A stretch of 64,000 nucleotides of DNA, taken from positions 26,371,493 to 26,435,492 of the forward strand of contig OY821793.1 in NCBI GenBank assembly GCA_963682175.1. The letters run 5' to 3'. The notes beneath the pieces were generated by a model that was given only the letters and a program-made list of their open reading frames with translations, was not told the DNA's origin and did not search any database. Positions 13,601 to 27,330 of the stretch are shown in pieces. This DNA is from Triglochin maritima (taxonomy: Eukaryota > Streptophyta > Magnoliopsida > Alismatales > Juncaginaceae). A program made the position numbers and the translations under genes. How positions within the stretch are numbered: position 1 is the stretch's first letter; each line of letters begins with the position of its first letter.

Positions 13601-15160
13601 GGCCAACACCAAATCGGCTGCGCCTCGAGCATCCGACCTCCAAATCGAGCGTTCTAACTTGCATTACGTAGACAATTCATCCCTCTATCTGCCCCTAAAA
13701 TTTCAGAGCAAACGCCGAAGAATTCGGGGTCGCGCCTCCTCCAAGAAGACGTAGCTCCCTACCAGCCACGCCCCCACATCGTCAGCATTCTTCATCTCAT
13801 CGCGCCTCACCCTACATACATCTAAATCGGGCATTCTAAGAGGAGTTACCCATCCACTCCTCCTCACTATGTGATCGGGTGCCCAAATATAGACTAAGGC
13901 TCACCTAAGGTCCACTCAGGCCATTGCTTGGCACAAACGATGCGGCAGCTTCCACTTTGCCCGCGGGCAACACCCATGGACTTCCAAACGCGTTTTGGAA
14001 GCGAATGGGGTAGGCAACAACCGTGGGAACCCAAGAATGGGCACGAGCAACGTCCCAAAGAACTTTCCCCACGAGAAACCCCCATTCCCTTCCGGACGCG
14101 TTCGGAAGTGCACGGGAAGGCAACAACCTTGGGCAACCGAGCACGTCGAAGAGCAAAGTCCACAGGCACCTTGGTCTTTGCCCACGAGCAACCTCCATTT
14201 CACCTACAAGTGCGCTTTCACTGCCAAACGTGTTTTGGAAGCGAATGCCGCAGGCCACTGCCGCGAGCACACACTAGGCCCTAGCGTGGCGCTGACATGC
14301 CAACTATGACAACACTAGGCTAGTGTCCATCGCCCGACCGCCAAATCACTCCGAGATGGGTGCACCTCGTAGATAACGCGGAGGGATATGTGGGGTCCTA
14401 AGTTCCATAAACCGTGGTTGGGCCGCCTAAAGACCACTGAGAAACTAGGTGTGGGGCTGGTCACATGCCACGCGTGGAGCTGGCCAAAGGCCACTCCGTC
14501 GCCACCATGCAGGCCAACACCACATCGGCTGCGCCTCGAGCATCCGACCTCCAAATCGAGCGTTCTAACTTGCATTACGTAGACAATTCATCCCTCTATC
14601 CGCCCCTAAAATTTCAGAGTAAACGCCGAAGAATTCGGGGTCGCGCCTCCTCCAAGAAGACGTAGCTCCCTACCAGCCACGCCCCCACATCGTCAGCATT
14701 CTTCATCTCATCGCGCCTCACCCTACATACATCTAAATCGGGCATTCTAAGAGGAGTTACCCATCCACTCCTCCTCACTATGTGATCGGGTGCCCAAATA
14801 TAGACTAAGGCTCACCTAAGGTCCACTCAGGCCATTGCTTGGCACAAACGATGCGGCAGCTTCCACTTTGCCCGCGGGCAACACCCATGGACTTCCAAAC
14901 GCGTTTTGGAAGCGAATGGGGTAGGCAACAACCGTGGGAACCCAAGAATGGGCACGAGCAACGTCCCAAAGAACTTTCCCCACGAGAAACCCCCATTCCC
15001 TTCCGGACGCGTTCGGAAGTGCACGGGAAGGCAACAACCTTGGGCAACCGAGCACGTCGAAGAGCAAAGTCCACAGGCACCTTGGTCTTTGCCCACGAGC
15101 AACCTCCATTTCACCTACAAGTGCGCTTTCACTGCCAAACGTGTTTTGGAAGCGAATGCC
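10606..15160. repeat. Higher-order block of 5 monomers (4555 bp)
   Basis: The block is delimited by the marker GCCACAGGCC (G-to-A at 10606), which recurs at 15161 and 18805. Inside, CTCCACATCGAG appears in three successive units (10905, 11816, 12727). Two adjacent units share AAGTGTACGGG (12289, 13200). One unit has ACCACTGAGAAAC (about 14437), followed by TATCCGCCCC and GAGTAAACG (about 14600). The doubled GTGTACGGG unit suggests this 5-mer arose from a 4-mer by one extra single-unit duplication. Confidence 0.75.
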
Positions 15161-18100
15161 ACAGGCCACTGCCGCGAGCACACACTAGGCCCTAGCGTGG
15201 CGCTGACATGCCAACTATGACAACACTAGGCTAGTGTCCATCGCCCGACCGCCAAATCACTCCGAGATGGGTGCACCTCGTAGATAACGCGGAGGGATAT
15301 GTGGGGTCCTAAGTTCCATAAACCGTGGTTGGGCCGCCTAAAGACCACTTAGAAACTAGGTGTGGGGCTGGTCACATGCCACGCGTGGAGCTGGCCAAAG
15401 GCCACTCCGTCGCCACCATGCAGGCCAACACCAAATCGGCTGCGCCTCGAGCATCCGACCTCCACATCGAGCGTTCTAACTTGCATTACGTAGACAATTC
15501 ATCCCTCTATCTGCCCCTAAAATTTCAGAGCAAACGCCGAAGAATTCGGGGTCGCGCCTCCTCCAAGAAGACGTAGCTCCCTACCAGCCACGCCCCCACA
15601 TCGTCAGCATTCTTCATCTCATCGCGCCTCACCCTACATACATCTAAATCGGGCATTCTAAGAGGAGTTACCCATCCACTCCTCCTCACTATGTGATCGG
15701 GTGCCCAAATATAGACTAAGGCTCACCTAAGGTCCACTCAGGCCATTGCTTGGCACAAACGATGCGGCAGCTTCCACTTTGCCCGCGGGCAACACCCATG
15801 GACTTCCAAACGCGTTTTGGAAGCGAATGGGGTAGGCAACAACCGTGGGAACCCAAGAATGGGCACGAGCAACGTCCCAAAGAACTTTCCCCACGAGAAA
15901 CCCCCATTCCCTTCCGGACGCGTTCGGAAGTGCACGGGAAGGCAACAACCTTGGGCAACCGAGCACGTCGAAGAGCAAAGTCCACAGGCACCTTGGTCTT
16001 TGCCCACGAGCAACCTCCATTTCACCTACAAGTGCGCTTTCACTGCCAAACGTGTTTTGGAAGCGAATGCCGCAGGCCACTGCCGCGAGCACACACTAGG
16101 CCCTAGCGTGGCGCTGACATGCCAACTATGACAACACTAGGCTAGTGTCCATCGCCCGACCGCCAAATCACTCCGAGATGGGTGCACCTCGTAGATAACG
16201 CGGAGGGATATGTGGGGTCCTAAGTTCCATAAACCGTGGTTGGGCCGCCTAAAGACCACTTAGAAACTAGGTGTGGGGCTGGTCACATGCCACGCGTGGA
16301 GCTGGCCAAAGGCCACTCCGTCGCCACCATGCAGGCCAACACCAAATCGGCTGCGCCTCGAGCATCCGACCTCCACATCGAGCGTTCTAACTTGCATTAC
16401 GTAGACAATTCATCCCTCTATCTGCCCCTAAAATTTCAGAGCAAACGCCGAAGAATTCGGGGTCGCGCCTCCTCCAAGAAGACGTAGCTCCCTACCAGCC
16501 ACGCCCCCACATCGTCAGCATTCTTCATCTCATCGCGCCTCACCCTACATACATCTAAATCGGGCATTCTAAGAGGAGTTACCCATCCACTCCTCCTCAC
16601 TATGTGATCGGGTGCCCAAATATAGACTAAGGCTCACCTAAGGTCCACTCAGGCCATTGCTTGGCACAAACGATGCGGCAGCTTCCACTTTGCCCGCGGG
16701 CAACACCCATGGACTTCCAAACGCGTTTTGGAAGCGAATGGGGTAGGCAACAACCGTGGGAACCCAAGAATGGGCACGAGCAACGTCCCAAAGAACTTTC
16801 CCCACGAGAAACCCCCATTCCCTTCCGGACGCGTTCGGAAGTGCACGGGAAGGCAACAACCTTGGGCAACCGAGCACGTCGAAGAGCAAAGTCCACAGGC
16901 ACCTTGGTCTTTGCCCACGAGCAACCTCCATTTCACCTACAAGTGCGCTTTCACTGCCAAACGTGTTTTGGAAGCGAATGCCGCAGGCCACTGCCGCGAG
17001 CACACACTAGGCCCTAGCGTGGCGCTGACATGCCAACTATGACAACACTAGGCTAGTGTCCATCGCCCGACCGCCAAATCACTCCGAGATGGGTGCACCT
17101 CGTAGATAACGCGGAGGGATATGTGGGGTCCTAAGTTCCATAAACCGTGGTTGGGCCGCCTAAAGACCACTTAGAAACTAGGTGTGGGGCTGGTCACATG
17201 CCACGCGTGGAGCTGGCCAAAGGCCACTCCGTCGCCACCATGCAGGCCAACACCAAATCGGCTGCGCCTCGAGCATCCGACCTCCAAATCGAGCGTTCTA
17301 ACTTGCATTACGTAGACAATTCATCCCTCTATCTGCCCCTAAAATTTCAGAGCAAACGCCGAAGAATTCGGGGTCGCGCCTCCTCCAAGAAGACGTAGCT
17401 CCCTACCAGCCACGCCCCCACATCGTCAGCATTCTTCATCTCATCGCGCCTCACCCTACATACATCTAAATCGGGCATTCTAAGAGGAGTTACCCATCCA
17501 CTCCTCCTCACTATGTGATCGGGTGCCCAAATATAGACTAAGGCTCACCTAAGGTCCACTCAGGCCATTGCTTGGCACAAACGATGCGGCAGCTTCCACT
17601 TTGCCCGCGGGCAACACCCATGGACTTCCAAACGCGTTTTGGAAGCGAATGGGGTAGGCAACAACCGTGGGAACCCAAGAATGGGCACGAGCAACGTCCC
17701 AAAGAACTTTCCCCACGAGAAACCCCCATTCCCTTCCGGACGCGTTCGGAAGTGCACGGGAAGGCAACAACCTTGGGCAACCGAGCACGTCGAAGAGCAA
17801 AGTCCACAGGCACCTTGGTCTTTGCCCACGAGCAACCTCCATTTCACCTACAAGTGCGCTTTCACTGCCAAACGTGTTTTGGAAGCGAATGCCGCAGGCC
17901 ACTGCCGCGAGCACACACTAGGCCCTAGCGTGGCGCTGACATGCCAACTATGACAACACTAGGCTAGTGTCCATCGCCCGACCGCCAAATCACTCCGAGA
18001 TGGGTGCACCTCGTAGATAACGCGGAGGGATATGTGGGGTCCTAAGTTCCATAAACCGTGGTTGGGCCGCCTAAAGACCACTGAGAAACTAGGTGTGGGG

Positions 18101-18804
18101 CTGGTCACATGCCACGCGTGGAGCTGGCCAAAGGCCACTCCGTCGCCACCATGCAGGCCAACACCACATCGGCTGCGCCTCGAGCATCCGACCTCCAAAT
18201 CGAGCGTTCTAACTTGCATTACGTAGACAATTCATCCCTCTATCCGCCCCTAAAATTTCAGAGTAAACGCCGAAGAATTCGGGGTCGCGCCTCCTCCAAG
18301 AAGACGTAGCTCCCTACCAGCCACGCCCCCACATCGTCAGCATTCTTCATCTCATCGCGCCTCACCCTACATACATCTAAATCGGGCATTCTAAGAGGAG
18401 TTACCCATCCACTCCTCCTCACTATGTGATCGGGTGCCCAAATATAGACTAAGGCTCACCTAAGGTCCACTCAGGCCATTGCTTGGCACAAACGATGCGG
18501 CAGCTTCCACTTTGCCCGCGGGCAACACCCATGGACTTCCAAACGCGTTTTGGAAGCGAATGGGGTAGGCAACAACCGTGGGAACCCAAGAATGGGCACG
18601 AGCAACGTCCCAAAGAACTTTCCCCACGAGAAACCCCCATTCCCTTCCGGACGCGTTCGGAAGTGCACGGGAAGGCAACAACCTTGGGCAACCGAGCACG
18701 TCGAAGAGCAAAGTCCACAGGCACCTTGGTCTTTGCCCACGAGCAACCTCCATTTCACCTACAAGTGCGCTTTCACTGCCAAACGTGTTTTGGAAGCGAA
18801 TGCC
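15161..18804. repeat. Higher-order block of 4 monomers (3644 bp), relative of the preceding 5-mer
   Basis: The markers run in the same order as in the block to the left: GCCACAGGCC at 15161, CTCCACATCGAG in two units (15460, 16371), then the ACTGAGAAAC unit (about 18081) with TATCCGCCCC and GAGTAAACG just after. ACTGAGAAAC and the linked changes lie exactly 3644 bp from their counterparts at 14437 and following. A further GCCACAGGCC at 18805 starts a third round that breaks off at m22. Confidence 0.75.
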
Positions 18805-19198
18805 ACAGGCCACTGCCGCGAGCACACACTAGGCCCTAGCGTGGCGCTGACATGCCAACTATGACAACACTAGGCTAGTGTCCATCGCCCGACCGCCAAA
18901 TCACTCCGAGATGGGTGCACCTCGTAGATAACGCGGAGGGATATGTGGGGTCCTAAGTTCCATAAACCGTGGTTGGGCCGCCTAAAGACCACTTAGAAAC
19001 TAGGTGTGGGGCTGGTCACATGCCACGCGTGGAGCTGGCCAAAGGCCACTCCGTCGCCACCATGCAGGCCAACACCAAATCGGCTGCGCCTCGAGCATCC
19101 GACCTCCAAATCGAGCGTTCTAACTTGCATTATGTAGAAATTCATCCCTCTATCTGCCCCTAAAATTTCAGAGCAAACGCCGAAGAATTCGGGGTCGC

Positions 19199-22100
19199 GC
19201 CTCCTCCAAGAAGACGTAGCTCCCTACCAGCCACGCCCCCACATCGTCAGCATTCTTCATCTCATCGCGCCTCACCCTACATACATCTAAATCGGGCATT
19301 CTAAGAGGAGTTACCCATCCACTCCTCCTCACTATGTGATCGGGTGCCCAAATATAGACTAAGGCTCACCTAAGGTCCACTCAGGCCATTGCTTGGCACA
19401 AACGATGCGGCAGCTTCCACTTTGCCCGCGGGCAACACCCATGGACTTCCAAACGCGTTTTGGAAGCGAATGGGGTAGGCAACAACCGTGGGAACCCAAG
19501 AATGGGCACGAGCAACGTCCCAAAGAACTTTCCCCACGAGAAACCCCCATTCCCTTCCGGACGCGTTCGGAAGTGCACGGGAAGGCAACAACCTTGGGCA
19601 ACCGAGCACGTCGAAGAGCAAAGTCCACAGGCACCTTGGTCTTTGCCCACGAGCAACCTCCATTTCACCTACAAGTGCGCTTTCACTGCCAAACGTGTTT
19701 TGGAAGCGAATGCCGCAGGCCACTGCCGCGAGCACACACTAGGCCCTAGCGTGGCGCTGACATGCCAACTATGACAACACTAGGCTAGTGTCCATCGCCC
19801 GACCGCCAAATCACTCCGAGATGGGTGCACCTCGTAGATAACGCGGAGGGATATGTGGGGTCCTAAGTTCCATAAACCGTGGTTGGGCCGCCTAAAGACC
19901 ACTTAGAAACTAGGTGTGGGGCTGGTCACATGCCACGCGTGGAGCTGGCCAAAGGCCACTCCGTCGCCACCATGCAGGCCAACACCAAATCGGCTGCGCC
20001 TCGAGCATCCGACCTCCAAATCGAGCGTTCTAACTTGTATTACGTAGACAATTCATCCCTCTATCTGCCCCTAAAATTTCAGAGCAAACGCCGAAGAATT
20101 CGGGGTCTCGCCTCCTCCAAGAAGACATAGCTCCCTACCAGCCACGCCCCCACATCGTCAGCATTCTTCATCTCATCGCGCCTCACCCTACATACATCTA
20201 AATCGGGCATTCTAAGAGGAGTTACCCATCCACTCCTCCTCACTATGTGATTGGGTGCCTAAATATAGACTAAGGCTCACCTAAGGTCCACTCAGGCCAT
20301 TGCTTGGCACAAACGATGCGGCAGCTTCCACTTTGCCCGCGGGCAACACCCATGGACTTCCAAACGCGTTTTGGAAGCGAATGGGGTAGGCAACAACCGT
20401 GGGAACCCAAGAATGGGCACGAGCAACGTCCCAAAGAACTTTCCCCACGAGAAACCCCCATTCCCTTCCGGACGCGTTCGGAAGTGCACGGGAAGGCAAC
20501 AACCTTGGGCAACCGAGCACGTCGAAGAGCAACGTCCACAGGCACCTTGGTCTTTGCCCACGAGCAACCTCCATTTCACCTACAAGTGCGCTTTCACTGC
20601 CAAACGTGTTTTGGAAGCGAATGCCGCAGGCCACTGCCGCGAGCACACACTAGGCCCTAGCGTGGCGCTGACATGCCAACTATGTCAACACTAGGCTAGT
20701 GTCCATCGCCCGACCGCCAAATCACTCCGAGATGGGTGCACCTCGTAGATAACGCGGAGGGATATGTGGGGTCCTAAGTTCCATAAACCGTGGTTGGGCC
20801 GCCTAAAGACCACTTAGAAACTAGGTGTGGGGCTGGTCACATGCCACGCGTGGAGCTGGCCAAAGGCCACTCCGTCGCCACCATGCAGGCCAACACCAAA
20901 TCGGCTGCGCCTCGAGCATCCGACCTCCAAATCGAGCGTTCTAACTTGCATTACGTAGACAATTCATCCCTCTATCTGCCCCTAAAATTTCAGAGCAAAC
21001 GCCGAAGAATTCGGGGTCGCGCCTCCTCCAAGAAGACGTAGCTCCCTACCAGCCACGCCCCCACATCGTCAGCATTCTTCATCTCATCGCGCCTCACCCT
21101 ACATACATCTAAATCGGGCATTCTAAGAGGAGTTACCCATCCACTCCTCCTCACTATGTGATCGGGTGCCCAAATATAGACTAAGGCTCACCTAAGGTCC
21201 ACTCAGGCCATTGCTTGGCACAAACGATGCGGCAGCTTCCACTTTGCCCGCGGGCAACACCCATGGACTTCCAAACACGTTTTGGAAGCGAATGGGGTAG
21301 GCAACAACCGTGGGAACCCAAGAATGGGCACGAGCAACGTCCCAAAGAACTTTCCCCACGAGAAACCCCCATTCCCTTCCGGACGCGTTCGGAAGTGCAC
21401 GGGAAGGCAACAACCTTGGGCAACCGAGCACGTCGAAGAGCAACGTCCACAGGCACCTTGGTCTTTGCCCACGAGCAACCTCCATTTCACCTACAAGTGC
21501 GCTTTCACTGCCAAACGTGTTTTGGAAGCGAATGCCGCAGGCCACTGCCGCGAGCACACACTAGGCCCTAGCGTGGCGCTGACATGCCAACTATGACAAC
21601 ACTAGGCTAGTGTCCATCGCCCGACCGCCAAATCACTCCGAGATGGGTGCACCTCGTAGATAACGCGGAGGGATATGTGGGGTCCTAAGTTCCATAAACC
21701 GTGGTTGGGCCGCCTAAAGACCACTTAGAAACTAGGTGTGGGGCTGGTCACATGCCACGCGTGGAGCTGGCCAAAGGCCACTCCGTCGCCACCATGCAGG
21801 CCAACACCAAATCGGCTGCGCCTCGAGCATCCGACCTCCAAATCGAGCGTTCTAACTTGCATTACGTAGACAATTCATCCCTCTATCTGCCCCTAAAATT
21901 TCAGAGCAAACGCCGAAGAATTCGGGGTCGCGCCTCCTCCAAGAAGACGTAGCTCCCTACCAGCCACGCCCCCACATCGTCAGCATTCTTCATCTCATCG
22001 CGCCTCACCCTACATACATCTAAATCGGGCATTCTAAGAGGAGTTACCCATCCACTCCTCCTCACTATGTGATCGGGTGCCCAAATATAGACTAAGGCTC

Positions 22101-22842
22101 ACCTAAGGTCCACTCAGGCCATTGCTTGGCACAAACGATGCGGCAGCTTCCACTTTGCCCGCGGGCAACACCCATGGACTTCCAAACACGTTTTGGAAGC
22201 GAATGGGGTAGGCAACAACCGTGGGAACCCAAGAATGGGCACGAGCAACGTCCCAAAGAACTTTCCCCACGAGAAACCCCCATTCCCTTCCGGACGCGTT
22301 CGGAAGTGCACGGGAAGGCAACAACCTTGGGCAACCGAGCACGTCGAAGAGCAACGTCCACATGCACCTTGGTCTTTGCCCACGAGCAACCTCCATTTCA
22401 CCTACAAGTGCGCTTTCACTGCCAAACGTGTTTTGGAAGCGAATGCCGCAGGCCACTGCCGCGAGCACACACTAGGCCCTAGCGTGGCGCTGACATGCCA
22501 ACTATGACAACACTAGGCTAGTGTCCATCGCCCGACCGCCAAATCACTCCGAGATGGGTGCACCTCGTAGATAACGCGGAGGGATATGTGGGGTCCTAAG
22601 TTCCATAAACCGTGGTTGGGCCGCCTAAAGACCACTTAGAAACTAGGTGTGGGGCTGGTCACATGCCACGCGTGGAGCTGGCCAAAGGCCACTCCGTCGC
22701 CACCATGCAGGCCAACACCAAATCAGCTGCGCCTCGAGCATCCGACCTCCAAATCGAGCGTTCTAACTTGCATTACGTAGACAATTCATCCCTCTATCTG
22801 CCCCTAAAATTTCAGAGCAAACGCCGAAGAATTCGGGGTCTC
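19199..22842. repeat. Higher-order repeat HOR-4, copy 1 (4 monomers, 3644 bp)
   Basis: Five or more private variants in this block recur exactly 3644 bp downstream: CTTGTATTACG (20038), TGATTGGGTGCCTAAAT (about 20250), CTATGTCAACAC (about 20684), AAACACGTTTTGG (about 21276 and 22188), CCACATGCACC (about 22361) and AAATCAGCTG (about 22726). One difference was noticed between copies: GAAGACATAG near 20126 versus GAAGACGTAG. The left limit is set by m22, whose GGTCGCGCC near 19197 does not match GGTCTCGCC near 22840. Confidence 0.85.
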
Positions 22843-25800
22843 GCCTCCTCCAAGAAGACGTAGCTCCCTACCAGCCACGCCCCCACATCGTCAGCATTCT
22901 TCATCTCATCGCGCCTCACCCTACATACATCTAAATCGGGCATTCTAAGAGGAGTTACCCATCCACTCCTCCTCACTATGTGATCGGGTGCCCAAATATA
23001 GACTAAGGCTCACCTAAGGTCCACTCAGGCCATTGCTTGGCACAAACGATGCGGCAGCTTCCACTTTGCCCGCGGGCAACACCCATGGACTTCCAAACGC
23101 GTTTTGGAAGCGAATGGGGTAGGCAACAACCGTGGGAACCCAAGAATGGGCACGAGCAACGTCCCAAAGAACTTTCCCCACGAGAAACCCCCATTCCCTT
23201 CCGGACGCGTTCGGAAGTGCACGGGAAGGCAACAACCTTGGGCAACCGAGCACGTCGAAGAGCAAAGTCCACAGGCACCTTGGTCTTTGCCCACGAGCAA
23301 CCTCCATTTCACCTACAAGTGCGCTTTCACTGCCAAACGTGTTTTGGAAGCGAATGCCGCAGGCCACTGCCGCGAGCACACACTAGGCCCTAGCGTGGCG
23401 CTGACATGCCAACTATGACAACACTAGGCTAGTGTCCATCGCCCGACCGCCAAATCACTCCGAGATGGGTGCACCTCGTAGATAACGCGGAGGGATATGT
23501 GGGGTCCTAAGTTCCATAAACCGTGGTTGGGCCGCCTAAAGACCACTTAGAAACTAGGTGTGGGGCTGGTCACATGCCACGCGTGGAGCTGGCCAAAGGC
23601 CACTCCGTCGCCACCATGCAGGCCAACACCAAATCGGCTGCGCCTCGAGCATCCGACCTCCAAATCGAGCGTTCTAACTTGTATTACGTAGACAATTCAT
23701 CCCTCTATCTGCCCCTAAAATTTCAGAGCAAACGCCGAAGAATTCGGGGTCTCGCCTCCTCCAAGAAGACGTAGCTCCCTACCAGCCACGCCCCCACATC
23801 GTCAGCATTCTTCATCTCATCGCGCCTCACCCTACATACATCTAAATCGGGCATTCTAAGAGGAGTTACCCATCCACTCCTCCTCACTATGTGATTGGGT
23901 GCCTAAATATAGACTAAGGCTCACCTAAGGTCCACTCAGGCCATTGCTTGGCACAAACGATGCGGCAGCTTCCACTTTGCCCGCGGGCAACACCCATGGA
24001 CTTCCAAACGCGTTTTGGAAGCGAATGGGGTAGGCAACAACCGTGGGAACCCAAGAATGGGCACGAGCAACGTCCCAAAGAACTTTCCCCACGAGAAACC
24101 CCCATTCCCTTCCGGACGCGTTCGGAAGTGCACGGGAAGGCAACAACCTTGGGCAACCGAGCACGTCGAAGAGCAACGTCCACAGGCACCTTGGTCTTTG
24201 CCCACGAGCAACCTCCATTTCACCTACAAGTGCGCTTTCACTGCCAAACGTGTTTTGGAAGCGAATGCCGCAGGCCACTGCCGCGAGCACACACTAGGCC
24301 CTAGCGTGGCGCTGACATGCCAACTATGTCAACACTAGGCTAGTGTCCATCGCCCGACCGCCAAATCACTCCGAGATGGGTGCACCTCGTAGATAACGCG
24401 GAGGGATATGTGGGGTCCTAAGTTCCATAAACCGTGGTTGGGCCGCCTAAAGACCACTTAGAAACTAGGTGTGGGGCTGGTCACATGCCACGCGTGGAGC
24501 TGGCCAAAGGCCACTCCGTCGCCACCATGCAGGCCAACACCAAATCGGCTGCGCCTCGAGCATCCGACCTCCAAATCGAGCGTTCTAACTTGCATTACGT
24601 AGACAATTCATCCCTCTATCTGCCCCTAAAATTTCAGAGCAAACGCCGAAGAATTCGGGGTCGCGCCTCCTCCAAGAAGACGTAGCTCCCTACCAGCCAC
24701 GCCCCCACATCGTCAGCATTCTTCATCTCATCGCGCCTCACCCTACATACATCTAAATCGGGCATTCTAAGAGGAGTTACCCATCCACTCCTCCTCACTA
24801 TGTGATCGGGTGCCCAAATATAGACTAAGGCTCACCTAAGGTCCACTCAGGCCATTGCTTGGCACAAACGATGCGGCAGCTTCCACTTTGCCCGCGGGCA
24901 ACACCCATGGACTTCCAAACACGTTTTGGAAGCGAATGGGGTAGGCAACAACCGTGGGAACCCAAGAATGGGCACGAGCAACGTCCCAAAGAACTTTCCC
25001 CACGAGAAACCCCCATTCCCTTCCGGACGCGTTCGGAAGTGCACGGGAAGGCAACAACCTTGGGCAACCGAGCACGTCGAAGAGCAACGTCCACAGGCAC
25101 CTTGGTCTTTGCCCACGAGCAACCTCCATTTCACCTACAAGTGCGCTTTCACTGCCAAACGTGTTTTGGAAGCGAATGCCGCAGGCCACTGCCGCGAGCA
25201 CACACTAGGCCCTAGCGTGGCGCTGACATGCCAACTATGACAACACTAGGCTAGTGTCCATCGCCCGACCGCCAAATCACTCCGAGATGGGTGCACCTCG
25301 TAGATAACGCGGAGGGATATGTGGGGTCCTAAGTTCCATAAACCGTGGTTGGGCCGCCTAAAGACCACTTAGAAACTAGGTGTGGGGCTGGTCACATGCC
25401 ACGCGTGGAGCTGGCCAAAGGCCACTCCGTCGCCACCATGCAGGCCAACACCAAATCGGCTGCGCCTCGAGCATCCGACCTCCAAATCGAGCGTTCTAAC
25501 TTGCATTACGTAGACAATTCATCCCTCTATCTGCCCCTAAAATTTCAGAGCAAACGCCGAAGAATTCGGGGTCGCGCCTCCTCCAAGAAGACGTAGCTCC
25601 CTACCAGCCACGCCCCCACATCGTCAGCATTCTTCATCTCATCGCGCCTCACCCTACATACATCTAAATCGGGCATTCTAAGAGGAGTTACCCATCCACT
25701 CCTCCTCACTATGTGATCGGGTGCCCAAATATAGACTAAGGCTCACCTAAGGTCCACTCAGGCCATTGCTTGGCACAAACGATGCGGCAGCTTCCACTTT

Positions 25801-26486
25801 GCCCGCGGGCAACACCCATGGACTTCCAAACACGTTTTGGAAGCGAATGGGGTAGGCAACAACCGTGGGAACCCAAGAATGGGCACGAGCAACGTCCCAA
25901 AGAACTTTCCCCACGAGAAACCCCCATTCCCTTCCGGACGCGTTCGGAAGTGCACGGGAAGGCAACAACCTTGGGCAACCGAGCACGTCGAAGAGCAACG
26001 TCCACATGCACCTTGGTCTTTGCCCACGAGCAACCTCCATTTCACCTACAAGTGCGCTTTCACTGCCAAACGTGTTTTGGAAGCGAATGCCGCAGGCCAC
26101 TGCCGCGAGCACACACTAGGCCCTAGCGTGGCGCTGACATGCCAACTATGACAACACTAGGCTAGTGTCCATCGCCCGACCGCCAAATCACTCCGAGATG
26201 GGTGCACCTCGTAGATAACGCGGAGGGATATGTGGGGTCCTAAGTTCCATAAACCGTGGTTGGGCCGCCTAAAGACCACTTAGAAACTAGGTGTGGGGCT
26301 GGTCACATGCCACGCGTGGAGCTGGCCAAAGGCCACTCCGTCGCCACCATGCAGGCCAACACCAAATCAGCTGCGCCTCGAGCATCCGACCTCCAAATCG
26401 AGCGTTCTAACTTGCATTACGTAGACAATTCATCCCTCTATCTGCCCCTAAAATTTCAGAGCAAACGCCGAAGAATTCGGGGTCTC
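22843..26486. repeat. Higher-order repeat HOR-4, copy 2 (4 monomers, 3644 bp)
   Basis: The private variants of copy 1 reappear in the same order at 23682, about 23894, about 24328, about 24920 and 25832, about 26005 and about 26370, all at an offset of 3644. The copy ends within m30, after GGTCTCGCC near 26484 and before GCAACGTCC near 26908, where the sequence no longer follows copy 1. Confidence 0.85.
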
Positions 26487-27330
26487 GCCTCCTCCAAGAA
26501 GACGTAGCTCCCTACCAGCCACGCCCCCACATCGTCAGCATTCTTCATCTCATCGCGCCTCACCCTACATACATCTAAATCGGGCATTCTAAGAGGAGTT
26601 ACCCATCCACTCCTCCTCACTATGTGATCGGGTGCCCAAATATAGACTAAGGCTCACCTAAGGTCCACTCAGGCCATTGCTTGGCACAAACGATGCGGCA
26701 GCTTCCACTTTGCCCGCGGGCAACACCCATGGACTTCCAAACGCGTTTTGGAAGCGAATGGGGTAGGCAACAACCGTGGGAACCCAAGAATGGGCACGAG
26801 CAACGTCCCAAAGAACTTTCCCCACGAGAAACCCCCATTCCCTTCCGGACGCGTTCGGAAGTGCACGGGAAGGCAACAACCTTGGGCAACCGAGCACGTC
26901 GAAGAGCAACGTCCACAGGCACCTTGGTCTTTGCCCACGAGCAACCTCCATTTCACCTACAAGTGTGCTTTCACTGCCAAACGTGTTTTGGAAGCGAATG
27001 CCGCAGGCCACTGCCGCGAGCACACACTAGGCCCTAGCGTGGCGCTGACATGCCAACTATGACAACACTAGGCTAGTGTCCATCGCCCGACCGCCAAATC
27101 ACTCCGAGATGGGTGCAGCTCGTAGATAACGCGGATGGATATGTGGGGTCCTATGTTCCATAAACCGTGGTTGGGACGCCTAAAGACCACTTAGAAACTA
27201 GGTGTGGGGCTGGCCACATGCCACGCGTGGAGCTGGCCAAAGGTCACTCCGTCGCCACCCTGCAGGCCAACACCAAATCGGCTGCGCCTCGAGCATCCGA
27301 CCTCCAAATCGAGCGTTCTAACTTGCATTA

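Larger units (their letters stand above)
1830..26960. repeat. Subfamily B segment (m3 to part of m30)
   Basis: Diagnostic variants are ACCATGCAGG (PstI site lost), CTGGTCACATGCC, CGCCTCACCC, TATGTGATCGGG, GCGGAGGG and CCCAAGAATGGG. From about 3646 to 19133 the units are extremely alike and keep exactly 911-bp spacing. m5 and m6 share the private variants CCTGCATAC (3792, 4703) and CTACGTGATC (3847, 4758), showing adjacent-unit duplication. Only scattered singletons separate the others, such as AAAATTCGG near 6430 and GAGCTAGCC near 7193. Confidence 0.85.
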
